Shown here piece by piece: positions 36,491-44,859 of a stretch of DNA of 53,242 bases. The translations under genes were made by a program, and so were the position numbers. Position 1 is the first letter of the stretch. Every line of letters starts with the position of its first letter. The DNA comes from a delta proteobacterium NaphS2 (lineage in GTDB: Bacteria > Desulfobacterota > DSM-4660 > Desulfatiglandales > Desulfatiglandaceae). Location: assembly GCA_000179315.1 (NCBI GenBank), contig ADZZ01000140.1, forward strand, positions 1 to 53,242. The letters run 5' to 3'. Below the pieces are notes generated by a model. The model saw only the letters and a program-made list of their open reading frames with translations. It was not told the DNA's origin and did not search any database.

Positions 36491-37063
36491 TCAGGAGATC
36501 AGCAGCCAGAGTCCGCCTGTCTCAAGAATGGTGCTCCGGTGTTCAAGACCCGCTTCCAGAACCATTTTTTCCAGATGGTTTCGGGAGAGTCTTATTTTCC
36601 CCAATTGATAGTTAAGTTCTTTTGATTCGGCGGCAATGGGTGAAAGAATTTCTTCCGGCGTCAGAGGGCCATAACCGCCTCCCAGAAGGGCATATCCGCC
36701 GGGTTTCAATAATCGGGAACTTTCTCTGATGATCTTCGGGGTAAGAAAGAAAAAGGCTCCCCTGCAGACGATCAGGTCGAAGTTCGGCAGCAGAGGCATT
36801 TGTTTCAACGGCGAAAGCAGGATGGGGCACGGAGAACCAAATGATGTATCAATGGCGCGTGCCACCGCCGAATCCGAGAGGGCCATAAGGCCCTGCAATG
36901 TGGGACGTTGGGTCAACAGGGAATGGATGATGCCTCCTGAGAACGGACCGATTTCCAGAATATGTCCTGTTTCCTCATGTATCCAAGGATCAATCCATCG
37001 AGCCAGATGGGGATAAATCGGTTTCCAGAGTTTGTTCAAGCGGGTAATGAGTTCAGGGTCCAT
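36491..37063 (-). CDS. Class I SAM-dependent methyltransferase-like protein
   Basis: About 190 residues from ATG 37063. Motif I is HILEIGPFSGGIIHSLL, the adenine-side acidic residue may be in LMALSDSAVARA, and motif II is FDLIVCRGAFFFL. LLKPGGYALLGGG is a typical post-II strand. The frame continues 40 codons further upstream to an ATG at 37183, but that extension looks unlike the family; neither start has a clear ribosome-binding site. The substrate is unknown. It lies 71 bp before fabF on the same strand and may be in that operon. Confidence 0.75.
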   Translation of the reverse strand: MDPELITRLNKLWKPIYPHLARWIDPWIHEETGHILEIGPFSGGIIHSLLTQRPTLQGLMALSDSAVARAIDTSFGSPCPILLSPLKQMPLLPNFDLIVCRGAFFFLTPKIIRESSRLLKPGGYALLGGGYGPLTPEEILSPIAAESKELNYQLGKIRLSRNHLEKMVLEAGLEHRSTILETGGLWLLIS

Positions 37064-37328
37064 TATCAGAAAAAAGAATCCAAGAAATTCAGTATTGGAT
37101 TGCGTATCAGGGCCACATAGGATATGTTTTTTGGGTATGATTATAGGCCGTTTTACGTTGAAAGGCCAGAACTTGTTGCACATTTTTTCCGTCAGTAGAT
37201 TCGGGGTGGTAATCAGCCGCTGAAATAATGATGGAAATATTCAAAATACCAATTTTCAAAAGCGTGGATTTTATTCCATTCAAAAAGTTGTAAACCGTCT
37301 GTGCGGATGGTTTCGGAAAGGAGCGGCA

Positions 37329-38951
37329 ATGACCCTTCATCAACTGGCTGGAAAGCCGGCACCCCAATCCGTGCTGGAAAATATCCCTGAACTGGTATCC
37401 GCATATTACACTTTTGGTGTTAAAGGACCGGTTTCCTTTGGTACGTCCGGACACCGGGGGACATCTCTAGAAGGAACCTTTAATGAAATGCAGGTGGCTG
37501 CCATGGCGCAGGCCATCTGTGATTTTCGCTCTATGAAAGGGCGTAAGGGACCCCTTTTCATGGGGTTTGATACCCATGCCCTTTCGGTTCCCGCGTTTCG
37601 AACCGCCCTCGAGGTGTTTGCCGCCAATAATGTTGAAACGGTGATTCACGAAAAGGATGCGTACACACCGACCCCGGTTATTTCTTTCCTGATTGTGGAC
37701 CATAACCGGACGTCCAAGAAACCGCCCGCGGACGGTGTGGTGATCACCCCTTCACACAACCCGCCCCGGGACGGGGGATTCAAGTACAATCCCCCCCACG
37801 GCGGCCCGGCGGATGTGACGGAAACACGCTGGATCGAAGATCGCGCCAATGTTTTGATGGGATCGGACGCAGATCATATCAAACGGATTTCATACGAAAA
37901 AGCACGCGCCGCATCAACCACCCACCAAAAGGATTTCATAGGGCCGTTTGTGGAAGCGCTCGATCAGGTCATTGACATGAAGGCCATAGGGGAGTCCGGT
38001 ATTCATATGGGCGTGGATCCTCTGGGCGGGTCAGCGGTTCATTTCTGGCAGGTGATCCGGGAAACGTACCGGTTAAATCTGGAAGTCGTAAATACGCGGG
38101 TGGACCCCGCTTTCGGGTTCATGACCCTGGACGGGGACGGAAAAATCCGTATGGACTGCTCGTCTCCCTGGGCAATGGCGAATCTCATTGCCCTTGCGGA
38201 CCAATATGATGTGGCCTGGGGGAACGACCCGGATTCCGACCGTCACGGCATCGTATGTCCCACGGGGCTCATGAACCCCAATCATTACCTTTCAGTGGCC
38301 ATCTGGTATCTGCTGCAGCATCGGCCGAAGTGGCGTTCGAACCTCAAAATCGGTAAAACCCTGGTGAGCAGCACCATGATCGATCGGGTGGTCGGGGACA
38401 TGGGAAAGACCGTTTTTGAGGTGCCCGTGGGATTCAAATGGTTTGTGGCGGGACTGCTGGGGGGGGGATTGGCGTTCGGCGGTGAGGAGAGCGCAGGCGC
38501 TTCCTTCCTGCAGAAGGACGGGCTGGCATGGTGCACGGACAAGGACGGATTTTCGGCGGGTCTCTTATCCGCCGAGATCATCGCAAAGACCGGGAAAACG
38601 CCGGCGGAGATCTATGAAGATGTGCTGGTTGCAAAACACGGGGCCCCCTATTACAAAAGGGTTGACGGCCCCATTACCGAGGAACAGCGCCGGGTGTTGA
38701 AGGATCTTACGCCCCAGTCCCTCCAGGTCAGTTCGGTGGCCGGTATTCCCATTACTTCCGTTGCCACTACCGCGGCCGGAAACGGCGCACCCATCGGCGG
38801 TGTCAAGGTCAATTTGAAAGACGGGTCATGGTTCGCCATCAGACCCTCCGGAACCGAGCCCAAAATGAAAGTCTACGTGGAGAGCTTTGGCGGCGAAGCG
38901 CTGTGGGATAAAATTTACGAAGCATCCCGGGATTGTATCTTTAATGGTTAA
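37329..38951 (+). CDS. pgm: Phosphoglucomutase (alpha-D-glucose-1,6-bisphosphate type)
   Basis: A 540-residue phosphohexomutase that interconverts glucose 1-phosphate and glucose 6-phosphate. The phosphoserine loop TPSHNPP puts the catalytic Ser at 142, the metal loop is NDPDSDRHG, the sugar loop is GGEESAGAS, and the C-terminal phosphate loop is RPSGTEPKMK. Length and N-terminus (FGTSGHRG) match the Pgm rather than ManB/GlmM group. AAAGGAG precedes the ATG. It appears to be a single gene, divergent from the methyltransferase. Confidence 0.96.
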   Translation: MTLHQLAGKPAPQSVLENIPELVSAYYTFGVKGPVSFGTSGHRGTSLEGTFNEMQVAAMAQAICDFRSMKGRKGPLFMGFDTHALSVPAFRTALEVFAANNVETVIHEKDAYTPTPVISFLIVDHNRTSKKPPADGVVITPSHNPPRDGGFKYNPPHGGPADVTETRWIEDRANVLMGSDADHIKRISYEKARAASTTHQKDFIGPFVEALDQVIDMKAIGESGIHMGVDPLGGSAVHFWQVIRETYRLNLEVVNTRVDPAFGFMTLDGDGKIRMDCSSPWAMANLIALADQYDVAWGNDPDSDRHGIVCPTGLMNPNHYLSVAIWYLLQHRPKWRSNLKIGKTLVSSTMIDRVVGDMGKTVFEVPVGFKWFVAGLLGGGLAFGGEESAGASFLQKDGLAWCTDKDGFSAGLLSAEIIAKTGKTPAEIYEDVLVAKHGAPYYKRVDGPITEEQRRVLKDLTPQSLQVSSVAGIPITSVATTAAGNGAPIGGVKVNLKDGSWFAIRPSGTEPKMKVYVESFGGEALWDKIYEASRDCIFNG

Positions 38952-39025
38952 GCGGTTCTAACGGATTTCCGGCTGTGACTGAACGCCTCGGGTTGAGTGA
39001 ATATCCGGATCAACAGGAAATGTGA

Positions 39026-40291
39026 ATGCTGTATCGAAAAGTGGAAAAAACCGGTGATCGACTGTCCATTCTGGGATTCGGCTGCATGCGGCTACCCCAG
39101 AAGCGGGGGGAGCCGGGCAGCGGCAGAATTGACGAGGAGCGCGCCAAAAAACAGCTTCGCCATGCCATTGATCGGGGCGTCAACTACATCGACACGGGCC
39201 TGCCCTATCATGCGGGAGGCAGTGAGCCCTTTTTAGGGCGCGTCCTGAGCGATGGGTATCGGGAAAAGGTGAGGGTGGCCACCAAGCTGCCGCCATGGTC
39301 CGTGAAATCGCGGCCCGACATGGACCGTCTGCTACGTGCCCAGTTGGACCACCTGAAGACCGATCATATCGATTATTATCTGCTTCACGGCCTGGAACGC
39401 AAAAGCTGGGAAAAGATGAAACGGCTGGGTGTGCTGGAATTCCTGGATCGGGCCAAAGCAGACGGACGTATTGACAACGTTGGGTTTTCATTTCACGACG
39501 ATGTGACGGTGTTCAAAGAGATCGTGGATGCCTATGACTGGATTTTCTGCCAGATTCAATATAATTACCTGGATCAGCAGAACCAGGCCGGCACCGAAGG
39601 GCTTCGATACGCATCGGAAAGGGGTCTGGCGGTGATGGTTATGGAGCCGCTTCGCGGCGGCAATCTGGCACGTCCGGCGCCCCCTGAAATCCGGGCGCTC
39701 TGGGATCAGGCGAAAACACGCCGGACGTCTGCGGAATGGGCGTTACGCTGGGTATGGAACCATCCTGAGGTGACCGTGGTGCTTTCCGGCATGAACGAAG
39801 AGGCCCATGTTGAAGAAAACCTGTCCATTGCCGGTGAGGCTTATCCCGGTTCAATGACGGAAGGGGAATTGGCCCTGGTCGAAAAGGTCGAGAAGAAATT
39901 TCGGGCGTTGACCAAAGCCGGTTGTACGGGATGCCGTTACTGCATGCCGTGCCCTTCGGGGGTGGATATTCCCCTGTGTTTTGAACTCTACAACCGAAAA
40001 CACCTTTTTAACGATGGAAAGTGGGCCGGCATCGTTTATCTGACCCGGTTGGCCGGCGGCGAAAGGGATGTGCCGTCAATGGCCTCCCAGTGCAAGCATT
40101 GCGGAAAATGTGAGCGGGCCTGTCCCCAACACCTGCCCGTCCAGGCACTCCTTGAAGAAGTGGCCAAAGATTTCGAGGGACCCCTGCTGAAGCCGATGGT
40201 CTGGGCAACGCAAAGATTTTTCAATTTTCAAAGATGGTCGGGCGTCCGCAGGGCCCGTAAACTGGAAAAGCGAAAACCGGTGGGAGACTGA
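39026..40291 (+). CDS. Aldo/keto reductase with C-terminal iron-sulfur domain
   Basis: A 421-residue fusion. The N-terminal ~290 residues are an aldo/keto reductase barrel: LGFGCMRLP, then NYIDTGLPYHAGGSE with the catalytic Asp and Tyr, KLPPW with the Lys, and YLLHGL with the His. The C-terminal third carries a Cys set CTGCRYCMPC and a CxxCxxCxxxC ferredoxin motif (CKHCGKCERACP), enough for [4Fe-4S] clusters. Such proteins occur in anaerobes and may couple a carbonyl/alcohol reaction to an iron-sulfur electron carrier. The substrate is unknown. The downstream small Cys protein starts 2 nt after this stop. Confidence 0.9.
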   Translation: MLYRKVEKTGDRLSILGFGCMRLPQKRGEPGSGRIDEERAKKQLRHAIDRGVNYIDTGLPYHAGGSEPFLGRVLSDGYREKVRVATKLPPWSVKSRPDMDRLLRAQLDHLKTDHIDYYLLHGLERKSWEKMKRLGVLEFLDRAKADGRIDNVGFSFHDDVTVFKEIVDAYDWIFCQIQYNYLDQQNQAGTEGLRYASERGLAVMVMEPLRGGNLARPAPPEIRALWDQAKTRRTSAEWALRWVWNHPEVTVVLSGMNEEAHVEENLSIAGEAYPGSMTEGELALVEKVEKKFRALTKAGCTGCRYCMPCPSGVDIPLCFELYNRKHLFNDGKWAGIVYLTRLAGGERDVPSMASQCKHCGKCERACPQHLPVQALLEEVAKDFEGPLLKPMVWATQRFFNFQRWSGVRRARKLEKRKPVGD

Positions 40292-40292
40292 C

Positions 40293-40550
40293 TTGCCTTA
40301 CATTACCTGTCGCCAGAAAAAAACCCGCCACAAGGTTCATGTGTCCGTATGTGAGAACTGCAGGGGCATCAGTTGCCCCGACTACCGGGACTATTTGCAG
40401 CTCTCCCTTTTCCCCGGCATGGGTCCCGATCAAGCGGTTCGCCAAAAATTTCAGGCAGAAAACGTTAAGCCTGAGGATCGGCCTGATTCAAACCCGCCTG
40501 AACAGATGTCCTGGCTGAAAAAACCGGCAATCACTTCGCCCGGGCCCTGA
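40293..40550 (+). CDS. Small Cys-containing hypothetical protein
   Basis: An 85-residue frame starting with TTG 40293, with GGGAG 6 nt upstream, immediately after the aldo/keto reductase gene. It has Cys residues in ITCRQ and in CENCRGISCPDY, a likely metal-binding knuckle, followed by a polar tail. Its 3' end overlaps the convergent VanZ-like gene by 20 bp. I do not recognise the family. Operon position suggests it serves the reductase. A non-coding alternative is possible because the start is TTG. Confidence 0.5.
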   Translation: MPYITCRQKKTRHKVHVSVCENCRGISCPDYRDYLQLSLFPGMGPDQAVRQKFQAENVKPEDRPDSNPPEQMSWLKKPAITSPGP

Positions 40551-40920
40551 AAGCAAGGAGCAAGTGTTTGCGTGTCATGTAACGCCCAAGCCATATTCCC
40601 AGGATAACTCCCAGAGAGTTGGCTGCCATGTCCGCCACTGAAAATGATCTGCCCGGCACGTAGGCTTGAACGAATTCCAGACCGATTCCCAGGAAAATCA
40701 TGGCCAAAGCGGCGGTAAGGGCGCCGCCGGATCTTGAAAAGGCGAAAAAGGGGAGGGCGGAAAGCCACAGGTAAGCCAGCATGTGATAGACCTTATCGGC
40801 ATTAACGAAATCACAGGGAAGATCGAGCCCGGGAGTGAGGGAGAGCCAGATTACCGTCAAAGTGGACGCAATCCACAGTAACAGCAGGCACCGACGTATC
40901 ACTGGTTGTGAGAAGCTCAT
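40531..40920 (-). CDS. VanZ-family membrane protein
   Basis: A 129-residue protein with four hydrophobic segments. The family core is present: DKVYHMLAYLWLSALPFF, then a helix, GLEFVQAYVPGRSFSVAD and a final helix with NSLGVILG. VanZ-like proteins are widespread; VanZ gives low-level teicoplanin resistance but the role of most members is unknown. It lies 13 bp after the cobU-type gene on the same strand. Confidence 0.85.
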   Translation of the reverse strand: MSFSQPVIRRCLLLLWIASTLTVIWLSLTPGLDLPCDFVNADKVYHMLAYLWLSALPFFAFSRSGGALTAALAMIFLGIGLEFVQAYVPGRSFSVADMAANSLGVILGIWLGRYMTRKHLLLAFRARAK

Positions 40921-40933
40921 GGGGCGCGCTTTT

Positions 40934-41476
40934 TCAGGGATGGGGCTGTTTTAAGAATATGGGAAGTCCTGCAACGATGAGGAGCGCCTGATGGGCCGCC
41001 GCCGCCAGCTTTTGGTTGAGAGATCCGGCCATGTCCCGATACTGTCTGCCCAGCGGATGCTCCGGGACAATGCCCGACCCCACTTCATTGGATACCATCA
41101 CCACCGATTGACGACTTTTGACCAGGGCCTCAAGCAGCACATTCCGGTAAGCCGGGACCTTCTCCGCGCCCTTTTTCAGAAGCACGTTGCTCAACCAGAT
41201 GGTCATGCAATCGATGAGGATGGCTTCGACGTCACCGCCCGTTGACGTGAGTACGTCTGCGATTTCAAGGGACTCTTCCCTTAACCGCCATTTGGGTCCC
41301 CGGGCTTTACGGTGAAGGTCAACCCTGTCCGCCATTTCTTTATCCATTACTTCAGCAGTTGCAAGAAACATGTAGGAATTATAGTTTTTTTCGACGTAAT
41401 CAAGCGCCCATGAACTTTTGCCGCTTCTGGCGCCGCCCAAAACCAGGACGATCTCTTTTTCGGGTTTATGGGACAT
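40934..41476 (-). CDS. cobU: Adenosylcobinamide kinase / guanylyltransferase
   Basis: A 180-residue P-loop enzyme that phosphorylates adenosylcobinamide and attaches GMP in the cobalamin (B12) nucleotide-loop pathway. The P-loop is LVLGGARSGKSSWA near the start, and EVGSGIVPEHPLGRQYRD is diagnostic of the family. ATG 41476 overlaps the stop of the metallo-hydrolase gene (ATGA). No other cobalamin gene is nearby, so this is an orphan member of the pathway here. Confidence 0.93.
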   Translation of the reverse strand: MSHKPEKEIVLVLGGARSGKSSWALDYVEKNYNSYMFLATAEVMDKEMADRVDLHRKARGPKWRLREESLEIADVLTSTGGDVEAILIDCMTIWLSNVLLKKGAEKVPAYRNVLLEALVKSRQSVVMVSNEVGSGIVPEHPLGRQYRDMAGSLNQKLAAAAHQALLIVAGLPIFLKQPHP

Positions 41477-42321
41477 CAAAGTATCAATTCACTTCCTTCC
41501 CTGGCGCCTTCGATCTTGATGTTCCCGCCCTTTTCTGCGGCGAGTGCCCGGCATTTTTTTTCAATGAGGGCCACATCGGCGTCCGTCCTGGCGGGTTCGT
41601 AATGGAACAATAGCAGATGTTTCACGCCGGCCTTCAGGGCCAGTTCCAGCGCAGTGCTGTGGTCCGAATGTCCCCAGCCGCGGTGGGCTTCGATTTCCTC
41701 CGGTAGAAACTGAGCGTCGTGGACCAGGATGTCGGCATCTTGGCAGAAAGGGACAAAATCATCGACGCATTTTCCCTGCCAGACTTTGCGGGTCAGCTCA
41801 TTGTCCGTGATAAACACGAAGGATTTACCGTCCTCCTCAAAACGAAATCCGAATCCGTCTTGCGGGTGATGAAGCGGGACCGTTGTGATCGTCGTATTTT
41901 GAATGACAAGGGGACCGTAGGGCAGGCGGTCCAGGTGCCTGATGTCGGCGCCAAGGTCTTCAAAACGGATCGGGAAAAAGCCGTCCCCGATTCCGGAATC
42001 AAAAATGGCGCGCAATCCCTTGATGCATCGGGGTGCGCCATCCACGATGATCCGGGTTGTGGGTTTGAAGACCGGATCAAAGAACGGGAACCCTTGAATG
42101 TGGTCCCAGTGGACGTGCGTCATCAACAGATGGATGTCCACGTTCTTACCTTTGGCCATGAGGTGATCCCCCAGGGGCCGAAGCCCGGAACCCGCGTCGA
42201 TGACAACCGTTTCACCACAATCGAGGCGTACTTGAACGCAGCACGTGTTCCCGCCGTAAACAACGGTTTCTCTTCCCGGCGCCGCGATGGAACCCCTTGT
42301 TCCCCAGAATCTGATTTTCAT
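41476..42321 (-). CDS. MBL-fold metallo-hydrolase
   Basis: A 281-residue metallo-beta-lactamase-fold protein. The metal-binding motif THVHWDH (HxHxDH) lies near residue 70, further ligands are VPLHH, the Asp in DILVHDAQF and the His in LLLFHYEP. GWGHSDHSTA resembles the ribonuclease Z/PhnP branch. Likely a phosphodiesterase or other hydrolase with two zinc ions; the substrate is unknown. It overlaps cobU by ATGA. Confidence 0.88.
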   Translation of the reverse strand: MKIRFWGTRGSIAAPGRETVVYGGNTCCVQVRLDCGETVVIDAGSGLRPLGDHLMAKGKNVDIHLLMTHVHWDHIQGFPFFDPVFKPTTRIIVDGAPRCIKGLRAIFDSGIGDGFFPIRFEDLGADIRHLDRLPYGPLVIQNTTITTVPLHHPQDGFGFRFEEDGKSFVFITDNELTRKVWQGKCVDDFVPFCQDADILVHDAQFLPEEIEAHRGWGHSDHSTALELALKAGVKHLLLFHYEPARTDADVALIEKKCRALAAEKGGNIKIEGAREGSELIL

Positions 42322-42390
42322 GTACTGATTTCCGCCCGTAATGTTGTGAGGGAATTTTTAACCTATCTTTTTGCGCTCAGGGTGTCAATT

Positions 42391-42426
42391 CAAAAAAACC
42401 GGTGAAAAAGCGGTTTGGTGCCGCTT
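42391..42426 (-). terminator. Probable intrinsic terminator after the M20 peptidase gene
   Basis: Read on the minus strand, AAGCGG and CCGCTT (42408-42426) form a 6-bp stem with a 7-nt loop, starting 1 nt after the stop codon, followed by TTT and then another T-run near 42391-42398. The stem is short, so strength is uncertain. Confidence 0.5.
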
Positions 42427-42427
42427 C

Positions 42428-43669
42428 TTAGCCGGAAAGATCGCCCTGATAAATGGTGGCAAATACTTTAGTGTCGGTAATGACCTGGGAGATCAGGCAG
42501 TATTCATTGGGCTGGTGGGCCGTATCCGGACAGGTGGACCAGACCGCCGCCGGAAGCCCCTTTTCCCTGAAAAACGCCGCTACCGTGCCGCCGCCGATGC
42601 CCATGGGCTTTGCTTCTCTTCCCGTGACGGTCCGAACAGCCGTCTGCAAAGCCGCGACTACGGGCGCGTCAGCCATTGTCGGGGAAGGTGCATCATGCCG
42701 ATGATCGGTTTCCATTTCAATTTCAAGCCCCGTTTCAGCGGCGACCTTTGAAACAATATTTCCGGCGGTTTCAATGATCTCATTCAAATCGTGCTCGGGC
42801 AGGATTCGGCAGTCCGCAAAAAATACTTCCTTCCCCGGAATGGTATTGATGTTGGAGACATTGGCCAGGAATTTGGTCGGTTCAAATGTGGAAACCGGCG
42901 GGCTGAAAAGAGGATTGGAAGATGCAAATTTTTCTTTGAGGGCCGCCAAAGCGAGAATCAGTTGGGCTGCGCCCACAAGAGAGTTTTTGCCCTTCTGGGG
43001 CGTGCTGGCATGACACTGTCGGCCTTTAACGGTAAACTTGAGCCAGAGCATCGATTTTTCAGCAATTTCAATCATGGTGCCGTCCTCGTTTCCCGCATCG
43101 GGAACAATGATCAGATCCTCCGGACGGAAGAGGTCGCCATGATGCTTTAAGATATGGCAAAGTCCGTACCGGCTCCCGGTTTCTTCATCCGCGACGACAA
43201 TCAATCCCACAGAGCGTTTCAGCGAGGCACCCGAATCTTTTATGGCCTTGAGTGCCAGATAGGCACTGACGAAGCCATGCTGGTTATCTTCAACACCCCT
43301 GCCGATGATGCGGTCCCCGTCAACCTTGATCCGGTACGGGTCGGACTGCCACAGCGAGAGGTTCCCCGGCGGTACGATGTCGGCGTGCGCCAGAACCCAT
43401 ACCGCGGAACCCTGTTCAGCGCCTTGCCATTTTGCGACCAGGTTCGGGCGATAACCATCCTGTGCCCTGTCATCGGGTGCGCGGATTTCCTGAATCATAT
43501 CCGGCTCTAAATCTCGCAAAAGATGGGAAATGAGATCCATCTTTTCATGTTCGCCGGTGCCTCCGTTTAGCGGACCCAGGGCCACTTTTGCGGTCAAATT
43601 CCGCTGCAGCTCGATGACCGGTTCCCGGTAGCCGTCAATACGGTCATAAATATCCGTCATATGGTACAT
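42428..43669 (-). CDS. M20-family metallopeptidase
   Basis: A 413-residue zinc hydrolase of the ArgE/DapE/carboxypeptidase group. Metal and catalytic residues appear in VLAHADIVPPG, GRGVEDNQHG, VADEETGS and VPDAGNED, with a late His in DTAHQPNE. The dimerisation domain lies in the middle (KGRQCHASTPQKGKN). It should cleave an amide or small peptide; the substrate cannot be predicted. ATG 43669 and ATG 43660 are both possible; the second overlaps the plsC stop as ATGA. Confidence 0.88.
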   Translation of the reverse strand: MYHMTDIYDRIDGYREPVIELQRNLTAKVALGPLNGGTGEHEKMDLISHLLRDLEPDMIQEIRAPDDRAQDGYRPNLVAKWQGAEQGSAVWVLAHADIVPPGNLSLWQSDPYRIKVDGDRIIGRGVEDNQHGFVSAYLALKAIKDSGASLKRSVGLIVVADEETGSRYGLCHILKHHGDLFRPEDLIIVPDAGNEDGTMIEIAEKSMLWLKFTVKGRQCHASTPQKGKNSLVGAAQLILALAALKEKFASSNPLFSPPVSTFEPTKFLANVSNINTIPGKEVFFADCRILPEHDLNEIIETAGNIVSKVAAETGLEIEMETDHRHDAPSPTMADAPVVAALQTAVRTVTGREAKPMGIGGGTVAAFFREKGLPAAVWSTCPDTAHQPNEYCLISQVITDTKVFATIYQGDLSG

Positions 43670-44322
43670 GTCTTATCATCCTTGAGTTCTGTTTTGAGGC
43701 CGGAGAGCCTTCCAATGTCCTCCATGACACGGTCCAGGGTGTGATCGCTGGATTCGGGTTTTTCGTGATAAATGGGCCGACCGAAAGAAACCGTCACGCG
43801 GGTCCTTGATCCTTCCTTTCGGTACCCGATGCCCACAGGGATCAGGGGGAGTGCCAGACGCGAAATAATCAGCTTCAAAATGCCCCCCTTTCCGGGGCCC
43901 ATGCGGTTGGGAAAATAGGTTCCCTCGGGAAAAACCACCACCCCTTCGCTCTGTTTGAGACATTGGATCATGGCCCTGATGGCGTCCCTGCTTTTGAGGG
44001 GCTTCTGCCGGTTCAGTGGAATGCCGCCCTGGGATTTCAGCGTACGGCCGATGAGGGGATTGTTAAAAAGTTCGTGCTTGGCCACATAGTAAAGAGGCCG
44101 CGGTGTGGCGACGGCAAGGAGGGGAATATCCTGCCAGCATTGGTGTTTCGGTAGCATGACAAAGGCTTCTTTTGTGGGGAGGTATTGGGTGCCGCCGGTT
44201 TGAAGGGTATAAAAGGGCGAAAAGGTGATCCGAATGAGGATTTTTGTAACGTCGCAAATCCACTTTTTCCTCTCGAGCGCCAGGGCGGTGGGCGCCTGTT
44301 TTTTGCATTCCAAGCCGTTCAA
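43657..44322 (-). CDS. plsC: 1-acylglycerol-3-phosphate acyltransferase-like protein
   Basis: A 221-residue PlsC-family protein. The catalytic HxxxxD motif is HQCWQD, and the acceptor-binding motif is FPEGTYFPN; IPLNRQ and LIPVGIGY are the other usual blocks. The start is judged to be TTG 44322: AGAGGAAAGG lies just upstream and the codon overlaps the DUF202 stop as TTGA, whereas the longer open frame would run through that gene. It adds a second acyl chain in phospholipid synthesis or acylates a related glycerolipid. Confidence 0.85.
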   Translation of the reverse strand: MNGLECKKQAPTALALERKKWICDVTKILIRITFSPFYTLQTGGTQYLPTKEAFVMLPKHQCWQDIPLLAVATPRPLYYVAKHELFNNPLIGRTLKSQGGIPLNRQKPLKSRDAIRAMIQCLKQSEGVVVFPEGTYFPNRMGPGKGGILKLIISRLALPLIPVGIGYRKEGSRTRVTVSFGRPIYHEKPESSDHTLDRVMEDIGRLSGLKTELKDDKTCTI

Positions 44323-44654
44323 CCTTTCCTCTCGCTTCGAATTTCCGAAAAAGGGTGTTCCCTTTCCCCTGTTTTTTTTTCTTCGTTCCGAACAACCCGG
44401 TTCACTTTTCTGAAAATCAGAAGCCCTCGAATGAGAATAACGGCAGCGATGGGCAGAAGCGCCCAGCCCAGCCAAATGACGGCCGGGTGTTGCCAGAATT
44501 TGATAAATACCAGCGCGGCAGCGACCAGAGACAGGGTGGTGCGAATGTAGGCCAGCAGGGTCCTGCGGTTGGCCAGTTCCGTGCGATATCCCGCCAGGTG
44601 GTCACGAATAAAGCGTTCGGATTTCGGTATGTGAGGGGGAGGGTCGGCCGCCAA
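44319..44654 (-). CDS. DUF202-family small membrane protein
   Basis: A 111-residue protein with the DUF202 pattern: a hydrophilic start, ELANRRTLLAYIRTTLSL, and two membrane helices. The start is TTG 44654 with AAGGAG 9-14 nt upstream. Function of the family is unknown. It is first in a minus-strand operon with plsC and the M20 peptidase. Confidence 0.82.
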   Translation of the reverse strand: MAADPPPHIPKSERFIRDHLAGYRTELANRRTLLAYIRTTLSLVAAALVFIKFWQHPAVIWLGWALLPIAAVILIRGLLIFRKVNRVVRNEEKKTGEREHPFSEIRSERKG

Positions 44655-44766
44655 GGGTCTTGCTCCTTAATCAGTGTGCCGCCGATTCAAAAAAAGCAGC
44701 ACCATTTGCCAATTCCGTAAAAGGAAATTATGAAAAAAGGCATGATGTGTCAAGGATATATGGATC

Positions 44767-44796
44767 TTGACAGAATGTGCGTTGTTCTTTTAGAGT
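44767..44796 (+). promoter_or_regulatory. Probable sigma-70-type promoter for the aminotransferase gene
   Basis: A perfect -35 hexamer TTGACA (44767-44772) is followed after 18 bp by TAGAGT (44791-44796), which matches four of six -10 bases. Transcription would start near 44803, about 57 nt before the GTG start. It lies in the divergent gap between the DUF202 gene and the aminotransferase gene. Confidence 0.5.
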
Positions 44797-44823
44797 GCCC
44801 AAGTGCTTTCAAGGGAAAATGGC

Positions 44824-44845
44824 AAGCCGCTAACGGCTTTTTCTT
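44824..44845 (+). terminator. Terminator-like hairpin in the aminotransferase leader
   Basis: AAGCCG and CGGCTT pair around the tetraloop CTAA, followed by TTTCTT. It lies between the likely transcription start and the ribosome-binding site (GAGGAG, 44846-44851). It could act as a weak attenuator or a 5' stabiliser. The 6-bp stem is short. Confidence 0.35.
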
Positions 44846-44859
44846 GAGGAGATTTTAGC

